Assembly (NCBI RefSeq): GCF_002902565.1
Contig: NZ_PPRC01000021.1
Location: 18,280-82,279 of the forward strand
From: Staphylococcus petrasii
GTDB lineage: Bacteria; Bacillota; Bacilli; Staphylococcales; Staphylococcaceae
Length of the DNA stretch: 64,000 nucleotides
Direction: 5' to 3'
Of the stretch, positions 1 through 7,711 are shown in pieces (within the stretch, counting starts at the first letter, position 1; every line of letters begins with the position of its first letter). The position numbers and the translations under genes were made by a program. A model generated the notes under the pieces. It was given only the letters and a program-made list of their open reading frames with translations. It was not told the origin of the DNA and made no database searches.

Positions 1-1
1 A

Positions 2-490
2 GTTAAATTCGACGGTAATAAAGAGGAATTCTTAGAAAAAATTCGCAAAGCTTTATATATGAGTAAAATTTGTTCATATGCGCAAGGTTTCGCTCAAATG
101 CGTAAAGCAAGTGAAGAAAATGAATGGAACCTTAAATTAGGCGATCTTGCTATGATTTGGCGAGAAGGTTGTATCATCCGTGCTCAATTCTTACAAAAAA
201 TTAAAGATGCTTACGATAATAATGCAGAATTACAAAATCTATTATTAGATCCTTACTTCAAAGGCATCGTTACTGAATATCAAGATGCGTTGAGAGACGT
301 TGTTGCAACTGGTGTTCGCAATGGTGTACCAACACCTGGTTTCTCTGCAAGTGTAAACTATTATGATAGTTACCGTTCAGAAGATTTACCAGCTAACTTA
401 ATTCAAGCTCAACGTGACTATTTCGGTGCACATACTTATGAACGTAAAGATAAAGAAGGCGTATTCCATACTCAATGGGTAGAAGAATAA
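2..490 (+). CDS. gnd: 6-phosphogluconate dehydrogenase, C-terminal part (cut by window edge)
   Basis: Oxidative decarboxylation of 6-phosphogluconate to ribulose 5-phosphate with NADP reduction, in the cytoplasmic pentose phosphate pathway. The reading frame is open from the left edge, so only the last 162 residues are present, about a third of the usual ~468. They form the all-helical dimer domain. The C-terminal motif [12 protein letters not shown] carries the Arg and His that, in characterised enzymes, reach into the partner subunit and bind the substrate phosphate. A terminator hairpin follows. The NADP-binding Rossmann half lies outside the window. zwf, the first enzyme of the same pathway, is only 4.5 kb away. 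Confidence 0.96.
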   Translation, partial: VKFDGNKEEFLEKIRKALYMSKICSYAQGFAQMRKASEENEWNLKLGDLAMIWREGCIIRAQFLQKIKDAYDNNAELQNLLLDPYFKGIVTEYQDALRDVVATGVRNGVPTPGFSASVNYYDSYRSEDLPANLIQAQRDYFGAHTYERKDKEGVFHTQWVEE

Positions 491-524
491 ACCTCTTTAA
501 AATATAAAAATTAATATATTTTGA

Positions 525-562
525 TGAAGTAGTAGCAATTCAAGTTACTACTTCATTTTTTA
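525..562 (+). terminator. Rho-independent terminator after gnd
   Basis: A perfect 10-bp stem (TGAAGTAGTA / TACTACTTCA) is followed by a T-rich run. It separates gnd from the malR promoter region. Confidence 0.85.
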
Positions 563-569
563 TAATTAA

Positions 570-589
570 TTGTGCAAACGATTGCACAA
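570..589. promoter_or_regulatory. Operator-like palindrome upstream of malR, probable MalR site
   Basis: A perfect inverted repeat TTGTGCAA-ACGA-TTGCACAA sits just upstream of a plausible promoter (-35 TTGACT at 595-600, -10 TAAGAT at 618-623). Symmetry and length suit a LacI-family dimer, and the next gene encodes one, so autoregulation by MalR is the simplest reading. That MalR binds here is inference. Confidence 0.65.
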
Positions 590-638
590 AATCATTGACT
601 TTGCATTAATATATTTTTAAGATAAATATATAGCTTAT

Positions 639-654
639 TTGTAAGCGCTTACCC
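639..654. promoter_or_regulatory. cre-like site (CcpA) in the malR leader
   Basis: The palindrome GTAAGCGCTTAC (641-652) resembles the catabolite-responsive element consensus bound by CcpA. It lies about 15-25 bases downstream of the proposed -10, where CcpA would block elongation. This fits glucose repression of a maltose operon. Confidence 0.65.
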
Positions 655-680
655 ATTTTTAACAGAAAGTGTGGTTTCTC

Positions 681-1709
681 ATGAGGACAACCATTAAAGA
701 TGTAGCTTCTGAGGCAAATGTATCCATATCAACCGTTTCAAGAGTGATTCGTAATAATCCTAAGATCACTGAAGCAACTGCAAACAAAGTTAGAGAAGCG
801 ATGGATAAATTAGGATATATTCCAAACCAAGCTGCTCGAACATTAATTACAAATAAAACTTTAACAATTGGTTTAATTATTAAAAGTTCTTCATCAGATG
901 TAAGGCAAAATCCGTTTAATAGTGATGTGTTAAATGGCATTCATCAAGAATGTAATCGTCACGGCTATTCAACCAAAATGACGGTATCTGAACATTCAAA
1001 TGAGCTATTTACCGAAGTTAAACAAATGGTTCAATCGAGAAGTGTAGATGGTTTTATACTCTTATATTCTAAAGAGAATGATGAAATAGAAAGACTTCTT
1101 CATGAACATAGTCTTCCTTATATAGTTGTTGGTAAACCACTTAACTTTGATGATGTAATTCATATTGACAACGATAATATTAATGCTTCTCAACGATTAA
1201 CAAAGTATTTATATGACTTAGGCCATAGACACATACTTTTTCTCAAAGAACCAGGAAATTTTGCGGTGACAAATGATAGGGAACTTGGTTTCAGAGATAG
1301 TTGTGAAGCATTTAAAATTCAATATGCAGTTGAAGAAGCAGAGTCACGACATTCAATACATAAGATTGTTGAACACTATTGCATTAAAGATCATTCCCTG
1401 AAACCTAGTGTGATTATTACTTCTGATGCGATGTTAAATCTTCAAGTTCTTAGTGTTTTATATGATTTTAACCTTCATATACCTGATACTATTCAAACTT
1501 GTACTTTTAATACATCTTTTTTGACTGAAAATGCAGCACCACCACAAACTAGCGTCTGCATTAACCCTGATTTGTTAGGTAAAGAAGCTGGCGCAACAAT
1601 AATTAATTTATTAAAAAGTTTACCTGTTTCATTTTCAAAAAAAGAAATAGAAACACATTTAGAAATTAGACAATCAACTAAAAAGTTAGCAAAGGAGAAT
1701 GAAGAATGA
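681..1709 (+). CDS. malR: LacI-family maltose operon repressor MalR
   Basis: DNA-binding repressor of 342 residues. The N-terminal helix-turn-helix begins TIKDVASEANVS with the recognition helix STVSRVI. The hinge (NQAARTL) ends near residue 54, followed by a periplasmic-binding-protein-like effector domain. The ATG at 681 was chosen because it gives the canonical LacI N-terminus; a GTG at 669 in frame would add four residues and has no better ribosome site. The stop overlaps the malA start (ATGA), so the two genes are translationally coupled. The family and the gene pair support maltose-responsive control of malA and of itself. The ligand is not visible from sequence. Confidence 0.9.
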   Translation: MRTTIKDVASEANVSISTVSRVIRNNPKITEATANKVREAMDKLGYIPNQAARTLITNKTLTIGLIIKSSSSDVRQNPFNSDVLNGIHQECNRHGYSTKMTVSEHSNELFTEVKQMVQSRSVDGFILLYSKENDEIERLLHEHSLPYIVVGKPLNFDDVIHIDNDNINASQRLTKYLYDLGHRHILFLKEPGNFAVTNDRELGFRDSCEAFKIQYAVEEAESRHSIHKIVEHYCIKDHSLKPSVIITSDAMLNLQVLSVLYDFNLHIPDTIQTCTFNTSFLTENAAPPQTSVCINPDLLGKEAGATIINLLKSLPVSFSKKEIETHLEIRQSTKKLAKENEE

Positions 1710-3352
1710 CTAAAAATTGGTGGAAAGAAGCAGTAGCGTATCAAGTTTACCCAAGAAGCTTCAATGATAGTAATAATGACGGGATTGGCGATTTACCAGG
1801 CGTGATTGAAAAGTTAGATTACTTAAAAGACTTAGGTATCGATGTGATTTGGCTAAGTCCTATGTATCAATCACCAAATGATGATAATGGATACGATATT
1901 AGTGATTATCAAGAAATTATGGATGAATTTGGCACAATGGAAGATTTCGATCGTTTGTTAAAAGGCGTGCATGATAGAGGCATGAAACTCATCCTAGATT
2001 TAGTTGTCAATCATACGTCAGATGAACACCCTTGGTTTATTGAGTCGAAATCAAGTAAAGATAATCCTAAAAGAGATTGGTATATTTGGGCAGATCCGAA
2101 ACCTGACGGCTCAGAACCTAACAATTGGGAAAGCATCTTTAATGGTTCCACTTGGCAATTTGATGAAGTCACAGATCAATATTACTTCCATTTATTTAGC
2201 AAAAAACAACCTGATTTAAATTGGGATAATCCAGAAGTACGTGAAGCTGTGTTTGATATGATGAATTGGTGGTTTGAAAAAGGTATCGATGGATTCCGAG
2301 TAGATGCAATTACCCATATTAAGAAAACGTTTGAAGCCGGTGATTTACCAGTACCTGAAGGAAAAAAATATGCACCAGCATTTGATGTAGACATGAACCA
2401 ACCTGGTATTCAAGATTGGTTACAAGAAATGAAAGATGAATCTCTAAGTAAGTATGACATTATGACTGTAGGAGAGGCGAATGGCGTCAATCCAGATAAT
2501 GCGGAAGAATGGGTTGGAGAAGATAAGGGTAAATTTAATATGATCTTCCAATTCGAACATTTAGGTTTATGGAGTACAGGCGACTCACAATTCGATGTTA
2601 AAGCGTATAAAGATGTATTAAATCGTTGGCAAAAAACATTAGAAGGTGTGGGTTGGAATGCTTTATTTATTGAAAATCACGACCAACCACGCAGAGTATC
2701 TACATGGGGTAATGATACCGAATATTGGTATGAATCTGCTACGAGTCACGCAGTAGTTTATTTCTTACAACAAGGTACACCATTTATATACCAAGGCCAA
2801 GAAATTGGTATGACCAATTATCCGTTTGAAAGTATAGAAACCTTTAATGACGTTGCGGTTAAAAACGAGTATCAAATTGTAAAAGAACAAGGCGGAGATG
2901 TTAATCAATTATTAGATAAATATAAAATGGAAAATCGTGATAATTCACGTACGCCAATGCAATGGAATGATTCTACTAATGGTGGATTTACTGAAGTTGA
3001 ACCTTGGTTCCCAGTCAATCCAAATTATAAAGAAATCAATGTAGAACAACAATTAGAAGATAAGAAATCGGTACTTAATTTTTATAAAAAATTAATTCAA
3101 TTGAAGAAATCAAACGAAATTTATACTTATGGCGAATTTGATTTAGTCGATGCCGATAATGAAAATGTGTTTGCTTATACGCGTAAATTAGATGGTAAAA
3201 CAGTAGTCGTGGCAGGTAACTTAACAGATAAATCCGCACCATTATCATTACCATTTGAGGTGGATAGTGAAGCAATTAAACTACACAACTATGATGGTAC
3301 ATCAGACGTGACATCTCTAAAACCATTTGAAGCTTTTGTAGCTGAGATATAA
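1706..3352 (+). CDS. malA: Alpha-glucosidase (GH13), maltose hydrolysis
   Basis: Cytoplasmic glycoside hydrolase family 13 enzyme of 548 residues that releases glucose from short alpha-glucosides. All four GH13 regions are present: DLVVNH (98-103), GFRVDA with nucleophile Asp200, VGEAN with acid/base Glu257, and ENHD with Asp326. A calcium-loop motif DSNNDGIGD lies at 21-29. The residue after the nucleophile is Ala201. In characterised homologues Val there goes with alpha-1,6 activity and Ala or Thr with alpha-1,4, so a maltase-type specificity is more likely than oligo-1,6-glucosidase. There is no signal peptide. It forms an operon with malR. Confidence 0.93.
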   Translation: MTKNWWKEAVAYQVYPRSFNDSNNDGIGDLPGVIEKLDYLKDLGIDVIWLSPMYQSPNDDNGYDISDYQEIMDEFGTMEDFDRLLKGVHDRGMKLILDLVVNHTSDEHPWFIESKSSKDNPKRDWYIWADPKPDGSEPNNWESIFNGSTWQFDEVTDQYYFHLFSKKQPDLNWDNPEVREAVFDMMNWWFEKGIDGFRVDAITHIKKTFEAGDLPVPEGKKYAPAFDVDMNQPGIQDWLQEMKDESLSKYDIMTVGEANGVNPDNAEEWVGEDKGKFNMIFQFEHLGLWSTGDSQFDVKAYKDVLNRWQKTLEGVGWNALFIENHDQPRRVSTWGNDTEYWYESATSHAVVYFLQQGTPFIYQGQEIGMTNYPFESIETFNDVAVKNEYQIVKEQGGDVNQLLDKYKMENRDNSRTPMQWNDSTNGGFTEVEPWFPVNPNYKEINVEQQLEDKKSVLNFYKKLIQLKKSNEIYTYGEFDLVDADNENVFAYTRKLDGKTVVVAGNLTDKSAPLSLPFEVDSEAIKLHNYDGTSDVTSLKPFEAFVAEI

Positions 3353-3362
3353 TACACATACG

Positions 3363-3490
3363 AGAGCCTGGACATTATTAAATGTCACAAACTCATATCA
3401 CATTTTGGCAGTAGCTAACTGAGTTGAAATTGCGCTTAAATCGAGCTTTTTTCAAATTTAGTCATCCTTGCCTGGGTTAGGGCCCCTAAC
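3363..3490. repeat. Dispersed intergenic repeat, copy 1
   Basis: This non-coding stretch after malA resembles the stretch at 23693-23820 after ebpS. Shared blocks in the same order are a GCCTGG/GCTGGG-ACAT start, then GGCAGTAGCTAACTGAGTTG (copy 2: GACAGTAGCTGACTGATTTG), then TGCGCTT...AAGCTTTT-like and a GTCATCCTTGCC / GCCAACCTTACA end. It resembles a repeat family I recall between genes in several staphylococci. It is not the GC-rich STAR repeat. Function unknown. Confidence 0.7.
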
Positions 3491-3571
3491 ATAGAGGCTT
3501 TCGAAAAGAAAGTCTACTAAGTGATAAAATTTTATAGAGAAAATTATCTATTACATGATAATTAGAGATGA

Positions 3572-3635
3572 TATAATATTAAAGTCGCCTATCTCTCAGG
3601 CGTCAATTCAGACGCAGAGAGGGGGTGCATATAAG
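3572..3635 (+). promoter_or_regulatory. Promoter and structured leader of the Fst-like toxin mRNA
   Basis: A consensus -10 TATAAT lies at 3572-3577. The leader contains a hairpin CTCTC-AG-GCGTC / GACGC-A-GAGAG (about 3594-3622) whose 3' arm runs into the ribosome binding site GGGGGTG (3621-3627). Fst-family toxin mRNAs are known to hide their start region in a 5' stem-loop, and this arrangement fits. Confidence 0.65.
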
Positions 3636-3653
3636 ATGGTCGAAGCTCTTGTT
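3624..3653 (+). repeat. Direct repeat A of the par-like locus
   Basis: GGTGCAT (3624-3630) and CGAAGCTCTTGTT (3641-3653) recur as GGTGCAT (3794-3800) and CGAAGCTCTTGTT (3809-3821). Copy A covers the toxin ribosome site and first codons, so an antisense RNA reading copy B can pair with the translation start. Confidence 0.85.
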
Positions 3654-3737
3654 CACATCACGACCACAGTCATAAGTGGTTGTATTGTTACGTTATTTGC
3701 GCAATGGTTACGCACACGTAATAATAAGAAAAAATAG
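3636..3737 (+). CDS. Fst/PepA1-like type I toxin peptide
   Basis: A 33-residue peptide: MVEALVHITT, then a hydrophobic membrane segment TVISGCIVTLFAQWL (about 10-24), then a basic tail RTRNNKKK. The HI...ISGC...WL.RN.K pattern matches the Fst family, including S. aureus PepA1 from SprA1. Those peptides insert into the membrane. The frame is open upstream to 3555, but the ATG at 3636 has the ribosome site GGGGGTG eight bases away. The peptide starts inside a direct repeat that is copied beyond the gene, and a convergent antisense RNA is predicted, as in par-type loci. Confidence 0.85.
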   Translation: MVEALVHITTTVISGCIVTLFAQWLRTRNNKKK

Positions 3738-3760
3738 GCGATGTTAACCATCACCTAAAA

Positions 3761-3793
3761 AATCCCCTCACTACTCGCAATAGTGAGGGGATT
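3761..3793 (-). terminator. Shared terminator of the toxin-antitoxin pair
   Basis: A perfect 13-bp stem AATCCCCTCACTA / TAGTGAGGGGATT with a 7-base loop. The T run follows it on the minus strand, so it is the antitoxin RNA terminator, and it lies at the convergence point with the toxin mRNA. Confidence 0.85.
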
Positions 3794-3821
3794 GGTGCAT
3801 AAAATGCACGAAGCTCTTGTT
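3794..3821 (+). repeat. Direct repeat B of the par-like locus
   Basis: Second copy of the two-block repeat (GGTGCAT, CGAAGCTCTTGTT), lying within the predicted antisense RNA. This is the DRa/DRb layout known from the enterococcal par locus. Confidence 0.85.
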
Positions 3822-3933
3822 GAATAAATTATAACACTAGAGCATCAAATAATGCAAAAAGTTTCTAAAACGAATTGCGATTAATGAACTATAGTTAGTA
3901 GCTCGTTAATCGCATTTAATCTTATTTAATAAT

Positions 3934-4797
3934 TTATATATCGTAATTTTCTTGTTTAATAGGTAACCAAAGTTGAATTTTAGTGAATGGGTCCTCAAAT
4001 GAGAAATCAAAAGGATAAATTTCTACATACAAGCTGTCTCGTTCATATGGTAAAGTGAGTTGCAAACTTGATTCTATATAATACCAAGCCTCATTAACTG
4101 CATAATCAATTTCGCCTTTTAAATTGAATTTAGCGTAATGTCTACCCGGTAACAATCTACTTTCTAAATGTGCTGGATAGCGTTCACTTGGGACGCCAAC
4201 AAATATTTCTACACCTTCGTCTAACGGGCAAGTTATGACAAATATCTCATACGGGCTTATATTATTATATCTTTTCAATTCTTTTAATCTACCATCGTTG
4301 AATAAATCTTCTAAAAAATCAGGGACTTTATAGGGGTTAGATAAGTTATCCGCTTCAACAAATCGAGCATATCCAACTAATGGTATATCATCAGTAGTAT
4401 CTAATCTATATGGATAGGGTGCACGTTCAGTAGTGGTTAATTTAATATACAGTCGTTCTTGCAATTTTAACTCATCTTTTTTTGCAGATGCTTGAATAGG
4501 TGAGATTCCATGAAAATCACTAAAATCATTAGCAAATTCATTTGAACTTGCATAATTGTATTTTTTAGCTACATCAACTAATCTTGAAGCACTTAACATC
4601 ATTTCTCTAGCTGCTACAGTCATTTTTCTAGCATGTGCATAACTCTCTGGCGATTGTCCTACAATCATTTTAAATGATTGATCTAGATGGTAAGGAGAAA
4701 GACCAACGTAATCACTTAAATCTTGCAAATTAAACGGCTCTAATAAACGATCCTCAATATATACGATTGCCTGTTGTATCTGCTTGATAACGTCCAA
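3934..4797 (-). CDS. AraC-family transcriptional regulator with GyrI-like effector domain
   Basis: About 287 residues. The N-terminal ~100 carry two helix-turn-helix units typical of AraC/XylS (LQDLSDYVGLSPYHLDQSFK and a second unit around VDVAKKYNYASSNEFANDF). The remainder resembles GyrI-like ligand-binding domains of the Rob/SoxS-associated type. DNA-binding half first and effector half second is the Rob-like order. I prefer the TTG at 4797 because the GGAG site lies eight bases before it; a GTG at 4806 overlaps that site and would add three residues. The target genes and ligand are unknown. Confidence 0.8.
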   Translation of the reverse strand: MDVIKQIQQAIVYIEDRLLEPFNLQDLSDYVGLSPYHLDQSFKMIVGQSPESYAHARKMTVAAREMMLSASRLVDVAKKYNYASSNEFANDFSDFHGISPIQASAKKDELKLQERLYIKLTTTERAPYPYRLDTTDDIPLVGYARFVEADNLSNPYKVPDFLEDLFNDGRLKELKRYNNISPYEIFVITCPLDEGVEIFVGVPSERYPAHLESRLLPGRHYAKFNLKGEIDYAVNEAWYYIESSLQLTLPYERDSLYVEIYPFDFSFEDPFTKIQLWLPIKQENYDI

Positions 4798-4865
4798 AAC
4801 TTTCACTCCAATAATTTTACAATCAATTAATACATATTTTACCTTATTTTATAAAAATATACATC

Positions 4866-4952
4866 TTAACGTGTGCTATCTTTAAAAACTTTTTCAAAAA
4901 TAATGGAAAAAGGACAGAATATGAGTTTAAACCATTCAGATTTAAACATCAT
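4866..4952 (-). CDS. Short unannotated ORF behind zwf, 28-residue hydrophobic peptide
   Basis: The frame reads MMFKSEWFKL, IFCPFSIIFE, KVFKDSTR and stops. It is preceded by a near-perfect ribosome site AAAGGAGGA six bases before the ATG at 4952; a second ATG at 4949 follows directly. It starts 37 bases after the zwf stop on the same strand with no terminator between, so it could be read on the zwf transcript. The peptide is rich in Phe, Ile and Trp, carries a small net positive charge, and has no signal peptide. I do not recognise it. The strong ribosome site is the main evidence. Confidence 0.6.
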   Translation of the reverse strand: MMFKSEWFKLIFCPFSIIFEKVFKDSTR

Positions 4953-4989
4953 ATTGTGTCCTCCTTTAAAACAATATAGCTGTTTCGCT

Positions 4990-6483
4990 TTATTGAATAT
5001 CGTCCCACCAATGATTGCCATCGCGGCTTAACAATAAATCACTTTCTAATGGGCCGTTCGTACCAGATTTATAGTTAGGGAAGCATGATGGTTCATTCAT
5101 TGACCATTCATCTTGGATGATATCAACAAATTTCCAAGTTGATTTTAATTCTTCCCAGTGAGTAAAGTTTGTCGCATCACCTTTAAGACAATCGAATAAT
5201 AGGTTCTCATAAGCGTCTACAGTGTTCATTTTATCTTGTGCACTTAATGCATATGATAATTGTACAGGTTCAGTATCAATGCCTTGAATATTTTTCTTAG
5301 CATTTAAATGAAGTGAGATACCTTCATTTGGTTGAATATTGATAACTAGTAAATTAGAATCAAGTAATTTGTCAGTTTGATAATATAAATTCATAGGAAC
5401 TTCTTTGAATTCTACAACAACTTGAATTGTTTTAGACTTCATACGTTTACCTGTTCTAATATAGAATGGCACACCTGCCCAACGGAAATTATCAATCGTT
5501 AGACGACCAGAAACGAATGTAGGTGTATTTGAATCTTCAGCTACGCGGTCCTCTTCACGATAAGCTTTTACTTCTTCGCCGTTTATATAACCTCTATCAT
5601 ATTGTCCTCGAACAAAGTTCTTTTTCACTTCTTCAGGTTTTAATTGTCTAAGTGATTTTAATACTTTAACTTTTTCAGCACGGATATCTTCACTCTTAAG
5701 ACTAATAGGGGCTTCCATTGCTAATAATGCGACCATTTGTAACATATGGTTCTGTACCATATCTTTTAATGCGCCACTTGATTCATAGTAGCCACCCCGA
5801 TCTTCAACTCCAAGTATTTCGGAAGATGTAACTTGGATATTAGAAATATATTTATTGTTCCATAATGGTTCAAACATGGCATTAGAGAAACGTAATACCT
5901 CGATGTTTTGCACCATATCTTTACCAAGATAATGGTCAATACGATAAATTTCTTCTTCTTTAAATGATTGACGAAGTTGATTATTTAATTGTTCTGCTGA
6001 TTTCAAGTCGCTACCAAATGGTTTCTCGATTACAAGACGTTTGAAGCCATTAGTTTCAGTAAGACCAGATGATTTTAAGTAATCAGAAATAATACCAAAG
6101 AATTGAGGTGCCATCGCTAAGTAGAATAGGCGATTACCTTTTAGTTGATATTGAGTATCTAACTGATTAGAAAAATCTAATAAATCATGATAACTTTGTT
6201 CATCACTAACATCATGTTTGAAGTAATAAACATGTTCCATAAATTCATCAATTTGAGTAGTATCTTCAACATGTGATTGAATAGATGCCTTCACTTGTTC
6301 ACGGAAAATTTCATTAGTGTAATCACGACGTCCAATTCCTATAATAGCAATATGTTCATCTAAATTATCTTGTTGGAATAAGTGGAATAAAGACGGAAAT
6401 AACTTTCTATGACTTAAATCTCCAGTAGCACCGAAGATAGTAATTAAACAAGGGATATGTTTCGTTTGTTTACTCAAGTTCAA
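4990..6483 (-). CDS. zwf: Glucose-6-phosphate 1-dehydrogenase
   Basis: First step of the oxidative pentose phosphate pathway: glucose 6-phosphate to 6-phosphogluconolactone with NADP reduction. 497 residues, the full family length. The nucleotide-binding motif GATGDLSHRK is at 18-27, and the substrate/catalytic signature RIDHYLGKDMVQN lies near residue 180. The start is ATG at 6483. A short ORF with its own ribosome site follows downstream. Divergent from rnz across about 240 bases. Confidence 0.97.
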   Translation of the reverse strand: MNLSKQTKHIPCLITIFGATGDLSHRKLFPSLFHLFQQDNLDEHIAIIGIGRRDYTNEIFREQVKASIQSHVEDTTQIDEFMEHVYYFKHDVSDEQSYHDLLDFSNQLDTQYQLKGNRLFYLAMAPQFFGIISDYLKSSGLTETNGFKRLVIEKPFGSDLKSAEQLNNQLRQSFKEEEIYRIDHYLGKDMVQNIEVLRFSNAMFEPLWNNKYISNIQVTSSEILGVEDRGGYYESSGALKDMVQNHMLQMVALLAMEAPISLKSEDIRAEKVKVLKSLRQLKPEEVKKNFVRGQYDRGYINGEEVKAYREEDRVAEDSNTPTFVSGRLTIDNFRWAGVPFYIRTGKRMKSKTIQVVVEFKEVPMNLYYQTDKLLDSNLLVINIQPNEGISLHLNAKKNIQGIDTEPVQLSYALSAQDKMNTVDAYENLLFDCLKGDATNFTHWEELKSTWKFVDIIQDEWSMNEPSCFPNYKSGTNGPLESDLLLSRDGNHWWDDIQ

Positions 6484-6724
6484 AACCTCAATTCTTTAAT
6501 TGCTATGATTTATTTATTATAAAATAAATTGTTGGTACTTCCTATATATTTGCTTTAAAGAGGTACTACAATTCAAATTTACATTCAAAATGAATAATAC
6601 GCAATTTAATATAATATAAATATCATTATACCTTAAATCGTTTCATTTTTATTTATTTTATTTCTCATTATAACAATCACTTCGACATATGATAAAATAT
6701 ATTGAAGAAAAAGGAGGCATATGC

Positions 6725-7645
6725 ATGGAAGTTACATTTTTTGGAACGAGTGCGGGTTTACCGACTAAAGAAAGAAACACTCAATCCATCGCTTTAAATC
6801 TTGAGCCATATTCAAACGCGATTTGGCTTTTTGACGTTGGCGAAGGCACTCAACATCAAATCTTACATCATTCAATTAAGCTAGGTAAAGTCGATCACAT
6901 ATTTATCACGCATATGCACGGCGATCATATCTTTGGCTTACCTGGATTATTGACTAGTCGTTCCTTCCAAGGTGGAGAAGATAAGCCTCTTACTATCATT
7001 GGACCTAAAGGTATACGAGCTTATATAGAAACTTCACTTAAATTATCAGAGTCTCATTTAAATTATCCAACTACATTTATTGAGATTGATAATAATTTTA
7101 CATATCATCACAAAGGTTTTTCGGTATCAGCTAAGTTATTAAATCACGGTATACCTTCTTATGGTTACCGTATTGAATCACCGACAACACCAGGGACAAT
7201 TGATGTTCAAGCATTAAAAGCAATTGGCTTAGAACCAGGACCTAAATATCAAGAAGTTAAAATGTATGATACCTTTGAACATAATGGTCAAGTATTTAAT
7301 TCTGATGATTTCAAAGGACCTGCAAAACCTGGCCCGGTTATTTCAATTTTTGGTGATACTAAGCCTTGTAAGAATGAAATGATAATTGCCCAAGATTCAG
7401 AAGTAATGATTCACGAAGCAACCTATATAGAAGGGGACAAAACGTTGGCTAACAATTATCATCATAGTCATATTGATGATGTTTTCACTCTAATCAAACA
7501 AGCTAATGTAAGCAGAAGTTTGATTACGCATTTAAGTAATCGTTATAACTATGAAGATATCGACAAAATTAAGTCTGAGTTAAAACAGTTAGAAGATACG
7601 CCAAACTTCGAATTTGTAAAAGACTTTGAAACTTATAAAATTTAA
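6725..7645 (+). CDS. rnz: Ribonuclease Z (tRNA 3' processing endonuclease)
   Basis: Cuts the 3' trailer from tRNA precursors. 306 residues, the length of the B. subtilis and S. aureus enzymes. The zinc motif THMHGDH (His63, His65, Asp67, His68) defines the metallo-beta-lactamase fold, with further ligands in the [10 protein letters not shown] and FGDTKP segments and a late THLSNRY motif. The long exosite arm is present (about 150-175). The ATG at 6725 is supported by the ribosome site AAGGAGG; the frame is open from 6689 but that start has none. Confidence 0.96.
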   Translation: MEVTFFGTSAGLPTKERNTQSIALNLEPYSNAIWLFDVGEGTQHQILHHSIKLGKVDHIFITHMHGDHIFGLPGLLTSRSFQGGEDKPLTIIGPKGIRAYIETSLKLSESHLNYPTTFIEIDNNFTYHHKGFSVSAKLLNHGIPSYGYRIESPTTPGTIDVQALKAIGLEPGPKYQEVKMYDTFEHNGQVFNSDDFKGPAKPGPVISIFGDTKPCKNEMIIAQDSEVMIHEATYIEGDKTLANNYHHSHIDDVFTLIKQANVSRSLITHLSNRYNYEDIDKIKSELKQLEDTPNFEFVKDFETYKI

Positions 7646-7654
7646 ATATTGCAT

Positions 7655-7697
7655 TTGAAACCCCTATCCAAATGATAAAAGTGGATAGGGGTTTTCA
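7655..7697. terminator. Bidirectional terminator between rnz and proC
   Basis: Stem GAAACCCCTATCC / GGATAGGGGTTTTC between two convergent genes, with A/T runs on both sides. Confidence 0.9.
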
Positions 7698-7711
7698 ATG
7701 AGATTTTAGTA

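Larger units (their letters stand above)
3757..3822 (-). ncRNA. Predicted antisense antitoxin RNA (RNAII / SprA1as-like)
   Basis: On the minus strand a -10 TATAAT (3833-3828) and a -35-like TTGCAT (3857-3852, spacing 18) would start a transcript near 3822. It would run through repeat B into the terminator stem at 3793-3761 and its T run, giving about 65 bases. That matches the size and convergent layout of known par antitoxin RNAs. The transcript itself is inferred from promoter and terminator. Confidence 0.75.

Noticed and set aside
3363..3490. STAR-type repeat
   Set aside because: The GC-rich TGTTGGGGCCC-like unit of STAR elements is absent except for a short GGGCCCC; the similarity is to the ebpS-downstream copy instead.
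3555..3635. Longer 60-residue version of the toxin ORF
   Set aside because: The extra 27 residues translate the promoter and leader hairpin and no ribosome site precedes that ATG. The 33-residue form matches the family.
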